From Salvator merianae (taxonomy: Eukaryota > Chordata > Lepidosauria > Squamata > Teiidae), in contig QVOM02000029.1 in NCBI GenBank assembly GCA_003586115.2, positions 25,171,348 through 25,235,347 of the forward strand: a stretch of DNA of 64,000 nucleotides, written 5' to 3'. A program made the position numbers and the translations under genes. Positions within the stretch are counted from its first letter, which is position 1, and every line of letters starts with the position of its first letter. Under the pieces are notes generated by a model. It ran no database searches and was not told the DNA's origin. It worked only from the letters and a program-made list of their open reading frames with translations. Of the stretch, positions 56,078 to 64,000 are shown piece by piece.

Positions 56078-57921
56078 TTTTGTAAGGGATACCTCCACAA
56101 ACAAACCCAGAAATTCAGTCTTATTGCAATATGGTAAGTCATTCTTGCATAATAGTTGTGTATACCAGGATTTTGTCTTTGGAAAAATAATGATTTCCCT
56201 TGCTAATACACTGTTTAATAGTGTAATTTTGCTTTAATAAAGATGTTAGAGTGTGACTTCCCCTTTTTTAAAATGAAATTCTAGGAACTTTGGCTTGCAT
56301 TAGTAGGTGGCCCACACTCTTACAATACCATTGACACACTGGCAAGCTGAATATCTACACTTTGACTTTGAAAGTTGGGACCTTCCCCCCCCCCCCAATG
56401 TTATTTATTTCCATTGGTCAGTTGTGTTTCCATGTTTCCCCAAATCTCCAGTTTTCTGTAGGTGTCAAGTATTTGCATTATATGGTTTTGCATTACATGT
56501 GTAATAGATAATATGGTTTTGCATTACAATTAATAATAATTATTCAGAACTACATAAGCAATTAGCAGGAACAACTGTTATTGGTAGATTGCCAGCATTG
56601 TTTGAAGCAAGATCCACATGGGGCCTTAAGGACACTGTTGGATCATCTGTGCCGTAGATCTATGCATTCCTTCTGTACCACAAGAGTTCCATTGCAGTTA
56701 TCTTTGTCTTTTTTCCAGTCTCAGCCATGCCTGCTTGCCTCTCTCACTGACCCAAGTGACATTGTGACTATGATGCATCGGACTATGGAAGTATGGGAAA
56801 ACAGAATGGCTAGGATTGTCTGTATGCCTGAATGCTTGTTTCTTTTCCTTGTCTTCTGTTACCACAATAAAGTGAAGAACATGATTGCCTTACTTTCTGC
56901 TTGTTTCCTGACTCTGGACCTAGGATGGTAATTCTGACACATGGTCATGCACCCTGAAGCACTCACTGTACCGTAGGTGTTTATTAAAGTGCTATATCAG
57001 CAAAATGACGAGAAGAGTTGTGCTCTTCAAAAAGTGCTTGGAGGGAAAATATATCAAACCAAAGAATGAAAGTCACCAGCTTTGATGTCACTGCCAAGAG
57101 CAGTGGCAGGTGTGATTACACTTTGTCAACACTAGAACATTTGATGGTCTGGCAATTGGCAATTGGCAATTGTTGTAGCAGTGATATCCTATAGTTGTCT
57201 CCTCTATTATGAGGAAGCTACCAGACACTGATACGTTGTAGCACTGAAGAAATTAGGGACAAAAACTGTTTATATAGTAAGATGATGGGAAAATATTGCA
57301 TGTTGAGGTATTTGCAAGTCTGAAATCCTCTTTTGAAAAACATTATGTCTCTCTGTCTGCTCTTTTGTTCATTATTACATTATATTTTCTTTATATTCCA
57401 CACTTTCAGCTAAATGAACATTGCAATTTGTCATAAATTTAAAACAAACTTCTTTTCTCTATTTCTACTTTTCATTTTCCCATTTCCCAAATGAATAGAA
57501 TTTAATTGGATCAATGTTTATTTCTTCCATAACAGCAAAAGCTTTATTTCTCTCTCTACTTCTTATTCACCATATCTGATTTTTCTTCTTTATTATTGCT
57601 AGCAATTACCATGTAATCCTTTAAAAATCCCCAAACCTCCCCTTTGGTTTCATTTTGTCTGGAGTAGACCAATAAACAAAACCTCTAATGTTTCCATTAA
57701 ATAGGAGCCAGGTAGATTCACAATTTCATTTGGTGAATTTCAATACTAGAACTATTAATTTTCTTTATTGAGCAAAGACTTTAGGTAGTATATCATAAGT
57801 AGGTCTAATAGGAAACCAAAAAAGTCTTGAATTGATCCCCAAGCACACAGATGAATATAATTAGAAGCATATCCTTCCTGACTCTTTTTTCTACCTTTAT
57901 CACTGTGCCACTTCAGAGTTA
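56078..57921. other. Unassigned DNA
   Basis: Contains a C run near 56386-56397 and three exact GGCAATT units at about 57152-57174. A 116-codon ORF (56581-56931) has no recognisable domain and no conserved context. Confidence 0.42.
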
Positions 57922-58034
57922 GGCTTTTTCTACACTGGGCTTTATTACAGATTGTATCCTGGAACAGGGACCTGCTATCTGCATATCGGTGCAGACTATG
58001 GCAGGCCTTGATAAAACACAGTGCAGAAAAAGCT
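57922..58034. mobile_element. Family A short-TIR element (113 bp)
   Basis: The ends GGCTTTTTCTACACTG and CAGTGCAGAAAAAGCT are 14 of 16 complementary. The flanks TTA and TTG are a near match for a 3-bp duplication. It shares AGGGACCTGCTATCTGCATA with the 47816 element. Confidence 0.72.
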
Positions 58035-59454
58035 TTGTCTTTCCCTTAATTCTAAGGCTGCATCAACACAAGCAAAATAGGGTTTTCACTGAGTGTCCGA
58101 GGGCCCCAACATCCATACATTGGTGCCATCTTGGGGCCTGTAGCTGCAGTTTCAAACAGCTCTGAGAGCTCTTCCCATTCTCATTTACCCCAGGTGTCAC
58201 CATGCAGACAGTCAGCAAAAGCAGAGGGTAAATTACTTTACTCACTCTCTGTCTGGTGCCATTAAGATTCAAAGAGAAAATGTCTGAATTCTGCGACTAC
58301 TTCCTGTCCTTCTCTTAATGCAGCAAGGAGAAGACTTTTGCTGTTTACAAACAGCACAGATTATCCTGTCACATGCTGGCCTGGTTACAATAGCCTGGGT
58401 CATGATAGGCCAGCCTGCTGGTGGCCCTTGTCTCTGCATTGTGAGTGGCTTCTCCAGAACCAACTATAGAGGCCAGGAACAAAAAATCCCAATCTCTATA
58501 GTTGCCAGTCAGGGATATTTTTGCTGGACACCCAGGAGCAGAACACTTCCAGCAACACTTTTGGGTACCTGGTGATATGCTCTAGACCTCTCAAGCATGG
58601 AATGCCAATTCACCTTCTTGTGTGCTGTCTGCACATAAGTAGCTGCTCTGGCATCTCAGCCTGGAATGCTGGGTGGAGTGGGTTATAACACTTGCACACT
58701 CTGACATCTCATCCAATGCAGACACAAAGTTCTACCAGGAGGCTGGTCCAGCCTACTGGCCCAGTATGGAAAGGTCCTTTGAAGACTGAGAAACAAAACT
58801 GAAAGACTTGGAAGCATGTGATGTTTACACCACACAAGCCACCTTTTCTTCTGCTGTGGGATGTGCCTGCAGATCGCATTAAAATCAAGCAAACAAACAA
58901 AAAACCTATAGCTTCGTACCATGCCAAAATTGTCCTAGTGGGTGCTTCACCCTCAATCTCTGGCATAATTGAACAGTTGTTGGGAATCACAAAGCTGTCT
59001 TTCCAGAATCTCATGGTCCTTCTCTTGCTTACTGTTGTTGTCCACACATTGTCCAAAAGGACTGGACTCAAATAGGAATATGAAACTGAAAACAAAAAGT
59101 CTGCTTGCAAACAGCTACACTACACAAATCCAAATCAATACCTTTATTCTTATAACTATTTGTACTTAAAATTTACACTGAATATAAAATAATCTAACTA
59201 TGCTTACATATAAAAAGTTAGCAACACACAGATCAATACACTGTCTTCTAATATATGGATTTAACAAAATAAGATTTTTTTTTCTTTTTTTCTTGTGCTT
59301 TCTTTAGAGTTTCCCTCTCTGTCTCTTATACACATGCACTCCATTCATTTGCATTCATATTTAGAGTAATTCAAATCAATTTATTTTTCTCTTGTAGAAC
59401 TCTCTGTGCAGACACTGGGGTGAAAGAGATCCGAAAGGAGCCCAGAATTTGCTA
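58035..59454. other. Unassigned DNA
   Basis: No supported gene. Overlapping ORFs on both strands between 58683 and 59169 have no domain. Confidence 0.42.
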
Positions 59455-59640
59455 TGATTGGCTGTATCTTAGTGGTAGAACAGCTGCCTCAAAAGCAGAG
59501 ATTCTCAACATCTATTCCCAGCACCTCCTTGGAAAAAGTAATGGTAACCGTTGTATCTTTCCCAAGAAAATATCATAGATGCTTTTGTGTGGCCACCAGG
59601 AATCAGATCAAGCCTGAGATAACTTGACAACAGCGATGAA
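59455..59640 (+). mobile_element. Degenerate tRNA-derived SINE
   Basis: GCTGTATCTTAGTGGTAGAA resembles a polymerase III A box region (TTAGTGGTAGA), and the block around ATTCTCAACATC may be the decayed B box. The body ends with the tail GTGGCCACCAGGAATCAG and TGACAACAG, also seen at 6855-6952 and 9190-9310. The composite fits a squamate tRNA-SINE borrowing an RTE/Bov-B LINE tail; transcription competence is unlikely. Confidence 0.6.
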
Positions 59641-61196
59641 TATTTAGCTTATTGTTATTCGTGAAGGTACAAAGATGTCAATTTCTCCGGAAATGTCTAT
59701 AAAACATTCTGTCATATCCTCATGTGAGAAAGGGTACACAAACTGATTTTTTTTTTTTTCAATTTATGAAACATATGGAGCTTTAATGGAAGATAAGTGG
59801 AATAGCTACTAGACCATAATTGCAATGATTAGGAAAATAAAGCAAATCTGGTGCACCAAATCTGACTCACAGCATCCATCTGGATGCATCTAAAGTGAGT
59901 TTGAACAGACCTATAACTGAATGCCATTGAAATTGAGATGGGACAGTGTTGAGCTGGTTAGGTCCTCTAATCTATTTCACCAATGTTTCAGGCAAAACTG
60001 TATGCACAATCTCTACTCCAACACAGGTTGTGGTACCATACAATCATCCTGTGATACAGTAGGCACTCAATAAAATTGTGTAAACCAGCTATAGAGATCT
60101 GTGATGCTATCATCTGGAGAAAAAAAAAGTGGTGCAAAATGCTAGGAGAGATGTTACATTTCCTCATCTCTATAGTCAGACAGCAGAGCTAATGAGGAAT
60201 CATTAAAACTTTATCTCCCTGGACAATGTGTACATTATATAGCATTTTGGGGGAGGTATTCCTTGTGAACTTCTCCACTGCTGCACTCAGCAAAATAATT
60301 GCAGTATTTTTTTAAAGTAATATGCGTGCCTAGCATAAAGAGTGGAACTTCTCCCGTGTCTGTGTGCCTTTCTACAAAAGAGATTAATCACACCTCTTTG
60401 ATTTTAAGATAAAAAAAATGAAGACGGTTGCATTCGTTTTGGCATGTGCTTTTCCCACCCTCCCCCCACTTATATTTTATTTGTTGTTGTTGTTTTCTCC
60501 TTTTATTTGCTTGGCACAGATCTTGTGGAGCATAAGAAGAAATGAAGTAATGAATAAGAAAAATGCAGACTCAGGATTTTTGAATCTGGTGTGAATATAA
60601 AGGCATGTATTCAGTGAAATGCATCCCTCCACAGTATACTGCAGAGCACCATATTTCATTGCCTTCATTGTCATAAAAAAGTCTCTAGATCAACAGATGA
60701 ACTCACAAATATTCCAATTAACCAAGCACACTATGTAGGTAATAAAGATGTCATTAATCCTTTATTTCATAGTACTAGAACAATAATAAATGGATTACAT
60801 GCAATCTTGTAAGTTTCTATTCTCTTATAAAAGTAAGAGAAAGTATTTTTTTTTCAATATGCAGTCAAGATTCATTCTGATACATTTATCTTCTCTGTAC
60901 AATCAGAGTGTTGTGTTTAGTTTTTGAAAAAACTCTATGTAGTGCCCAGCTGTGTGGCTCAAGCAGTTTTCTTGCCTATGATAAACTGAGAGTTAGGGAA
61001 ACCAAGGATGGCTTCCACATGGTCCTGCAGGTCGAAGCCAGCAGAGTCTAGACATTCAATATCTCTCTTACAGCTCAGGGTTGGGGGCCATTTCTGCCAC
61101 AGCCAAATGCACACACAGTGGTGGCAGCACAGACTTTTCATCTGCACATATAAAAGAGCTCATTAACACATATACAAATTAACCAACTCATCACAA
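59641..61196. other. Unassigned DNA
   Basis: T run at 59748-59759, A run at 60119-60128, and GTT repeats near 60481. No gene is supported. Confidence 0.42.
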
Positions 61197-61199
61197 TAA

Positions 61200-61703
61200 G
61201 AGTCTTTCTGCACTAACCTATAGTCTGGATCTAGAAGGGGACTGCAGACCTACCTTCTATACATTAGTGCATTTTAAGGGATACCCCACCTCCAGATAGT
61301 ACGCACTGTTTACACAAGACGAAACATAATCTGGACCAGAGGACCAAAAGTGGTCCCTGATCCAGTCTACATCTGGACTACTGGTAGACCGGTTTAACAG
61401 GTCCACTGGTATACTAGCCAGTTATAAACTGGACCAAGGAGCATGCAGATAGCACATCTTTGTGGTCCAGTTTACCATGGGTAACCCAATTTGGTGGTGC
61501 AACAAGGCATGCGACCAAAATGAGGCCAGACCACTGGAGATTTCACAGGCCAGTTCCAAAGATGAGCTTTGGGACTGCATTGGGGGCTAAGACTGGAACA
61601 GCCATCCCAATGCAGACGCCATTGTTCTGATTCCTACTTTAAATGGGTTGTTTGATCTAGACCAGCTGATCTGGATCACCATTAAGTAAGTGCAGAAAGG
61701 CTC
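61200..61703. mobile_element. Family A short-TIR element (504 bp)
   Basis: GAGTCTTTCTGCACTAA at the left, TAAGTGCAGAAAGGCTC inverted at the right approximates it; TAA flanks both sides (61197-61199 and 61704-61706). The interior repeats TGGACC/GGTCCA and CTGGATC words. Among the largest members here; no transposase. Confidence 0.82.
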
Positions 61704-61920
61704 TAAGGGTTATATTCATATTAGTGACGATATAAGAATCTTCTGATTATCTCCTGGTTTTTAAGATACATTTCTGCTTCCTATCTAGAAACTTGTGTCC
61801 TGCTCAGTCTCTAAGGAACCCCTTTCTGAAGGATAAGGAGGCACTTTATGTTCCCTCCCAAGCATCTGTTCTCTTCTTCCTCCACCAGAAGATTCATCAA
61901 AGTGAAGAGTAGGCGGTTTC

Positions 61921-62424
61921 ACACTTACAAGAGCAGAACGTACTAATTAGCAGAGTTCAGGCCGGCCAGGATAAGGTAAGTTGATGAGTATTCACACCTG
62001 TCAGCAATGGAACAGTTTGCGAGCTGACCGGCTGAGGAGCTGTGTGAATAGGAATGCACTAGTTAGGGAGCTGTTTCCAAAGCCAGAGCAGCTCCTTTCG
62101 AAGTTCTCTTTGAAATGGCAGCCAAGGTGTGAAGCTGAAAGTGCAAACCAGGTTGCAAAGCATCGGACGATGCCTGTGTGGCCCCACCATCCCCTTCCTG
62201 CCACCATTTCAAACCCAAAAGTAGTGTGAATGCAGCTCCCCTGAGCTATACCTGATTGCACAAGTCAGCTTCCAGAATGCAATTTACTTCACCAGCCTTA
62301 CTCAGCTTCAGGTGAGCATCAGGTGGTCTTGGGTGAGCTTCAGGACTGCTGACTCCGTTTACAGGTGTGAATTCACCTTACTAGCAAGTGGACAGTTCAC
62401 AAAGTGTGAACAGGACCAGTGTCT
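61921..62424 (-). mobile_element. Non-autonomous DNA element, family B, copy 3
   Basis: Reverse complement of 27680-28046: CTGTCAGCAATGGAACAGTT, CTCAGCTTCAGGTGAGCATC, ATTGCACAAGTCAGCTTCCA and CTAATTAGCAGAGTTCAG occur in the expected reversed order. The ends GGTTTCACACTTA and AAGTGTGAACAGGACC form an inverted repeat. Confidence 0.62.
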
Positions 62425-62895
62425 ATCAATAAGTGCAGCAGACTCAGACAGCAGGACATATCCACAGTTATTTGGGTTGGATCAATCTGGCTGAACAGAC
62501 TATTTTGGGACAGCCCTCAAGCTGCCCTGTGCTACTGAAAGGGCTCCAATGCACAGGAACAAAAGTTATTGGCCTTGGAGCCCCACTGAAATGGGTTCCC
62601 CTACTAAACTGGAACAAGGAAGCATGTCTGCCTGCCTCCCTGTTCCACTCTAGCATACCCTCAACTGCCAGACCACTTTGACTGCCTGGACCAGAGAGAG
62701 GAAAATTATCTTCTCTATCACACAGTACTAGAACTGGGGATCACTCTACCCAATGCTGAAACAGGGGAATGTCTCAAAATTTGGATTTTTAGGGGTTCCA
62801 CATTATACCTAGTTCTTTCCCTTGTGTCCTGACCCTCCCCTGCTTCTTTTGTCTTAAAATAACTAAAGGCTACCAAATTAAATATCACAGTTATC
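62425..62895. other. Unassigned DNA
   Basis: No gene or named repeat is supported. Confidence 0.42.
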
Positions 62896-62898
62896 TTA

Positions 62899-63479
62899 AG
62901 CTGTTTCCACACTTACCACTAGTGTGGTCCAGGAAAAAGGTCTATGGGGCCTGTCTTCCACACGCTATGGTGGGATATCACTGACCTCCTCCATACTGTA
63001 ATGCTCCATCCTCATGGGATGGAACACAGAGTGGATAAAGCACCCAAAATGGTGCCCAATTCCACTCTTCCAGTAGACCTCAATTTCAACATCAAGGCCT
63101 ACCAACATGCTACTTACCTTTTCCTGGAACAGTTAGCCATGAGCAGAAGGCACATGACCCCTCTTCCCAGATATGGGGATATTTGGGAGGCATAGCAGGA
63201 TGCATGCCACTGAAATGGAACCCCCCACCCCAGGAACTCAGAAGCCCAGGAACTTTTATTCCTGTTCTTCAAAGGCTCCAGAGACAGTTCCAGCATTGAC
63301 TCCAAAGTTGGTGCAGCCTTTGAAGCTGGTGGCAGGGGCTGAAGCAGGATCAGCTGTCATAATGTGGATGACCCTGTTCTGCACCAAAGACAACCTGTTC
63401 CAGCCTGGGGCAGATTACATATCCTAGTCCAGGGCCTCCCACCTTGGCCATGATACCAACAGGAAGTGTAGCAATAGCC
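62899..63479. mobile_element. Family A short-TIR element (581 bp)
   Basis: The ends AGCTGTTTCCACACTTACC and GGAAGTGTAGCAATAGCC are inverted with several mismatches; TTA flanks both (62896-62898 and 63480-63482). The last 60 bp resemble 30800-30860, pointing to an older copy there. The ORF at 63173-63427 is not conserved. Confidence 0.66.
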
Positions 63480-63482
63480 TTA

Positions 63483-64000
63483 GTGAAACTCATTTTATCA
63501 GAAGTTCAGGAAGCTAGGAAGCCTAAATGTAGTCAAGCCAGAGAGATGAGAGACTATCAAAATAATATTTTATATAATCCTGAAGAGCAGAAGACATGGC
63601 TTGACAGCACTTGACCAAGGCACACCAGAAGAGTCAAATATTTTCTAGCACTGTCAGTGGGAGTAAAAGAGACAGTTTAAGCTAAAAAAATAGATCTCAG
63701 AGGACAGTAACTTTAAATCATACACTATAATACGACTTCAGGAAAAGGAGATCTTCTGATGAAGAGTGACCAGCAGCAAAGGAGCAAAGAAAAGGGGTCA
63801 GGGGGGAGAGATAAATCATAAATTATTTGCTGACAGGAGAATAGGTTGGAAAGAATATACTAAGAATAATAATATCTGTGATGCCGTTTGTGGTCTTTGA
63901 GACAATAATGGAATCCAAGAGGCTAGCAAGTGCTGCTAATAAAACAGTTTTGAGATACAATTTAAATTGTCAAAGGATCTGACAAAGAGCATGTTAACAT
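63483..64000. other. Unassigned DNA to window end
   Basis: A-rich sequence without a supported feature. Confidence 0.45.

Noticed and set aside
56581..56931. 116-codon ORF as a host gene
   Set aside because: No domain, no splice context and no codon pattern; its length is within chance for this amount of sequence.

Overview
The window is vertebrate nuclear DNA with no convincing host protein-coding gene. It is AT-rich and CpG-poor, full of stop codons in every frame, and carries microsatellites and a dense layer of degraded transposable elements. The repeat mix points to a squamate reptile (lizard, gecko or snake), but I cannot name a species. That mix is CR1 with an ATTCTATG-type octamer tail, a second CR1-like LINE whose 3' end reads (TTATGTTC)n, L2-like LINEs with an AAAT tail, L1, RTE/Bov-B-like tails, a GIY-YIG (Penelope-type) fragment, a probable Ty1/copia solo LTR, hAT elements and many short TIR elements.

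Layout. 0-6 kb: a degenerate GAACC-rich repeat, then an internally deleted L1 (3396-5023) with a clean 16-bp target-site duplication, its 5' end and a 160-codon ORF1 remnant. 6-16 kb: a small inverted templated insertion, two CpG-rich hAT-like elements with perfect 8-bp duplications (7942-9082 and 15297-15997), a 5'-truncated L1 carrying an assembly N and exact duplications (11132-11916), and an L2-like LINE with recognisable reverse transcriptase (13290-15287). 16-36 kb: mostly unique or unrecognisable DNA with scattered MITEs, microsatellites and LINE fragments. 36-40 kb: two L2-like LINE copies on the minus strand, plus a nearby short copy of one of them bounded by an 18-bp direct repeat. 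40-48 kb: MITEs, a solo LTR with a 5-bp duplication, CR1-like LINEs and a CR1 insertion whose empty site is preserved in an inverted paralogue near 24.7 kb. 48-64 kb: a third CpG-rich hAT-like element (50558-51686), a LINE nested in a LINE with a (CTTTCT)n expansion, a degenerate tRNA-derived SINE, and several MITEs with 3-bp duplications.

Nothing here works together as a pathway. The layout records successive insertions. The three hAT elements are the most CpG-rich stretches and so probably the youngest or least methylated; the L2 and L1 copies are broken by stops, frameshifts and altered catalytic residues. I found no CRISPR array, operon, rRNA or intact tRNA, and no system I would call new. 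The best leads are the hAT family with its internal 146-bp tandem array, the two templated insertions with direct repeats, the internally deleted L1, and the widespread short-TIR family with 3-bp duplications.
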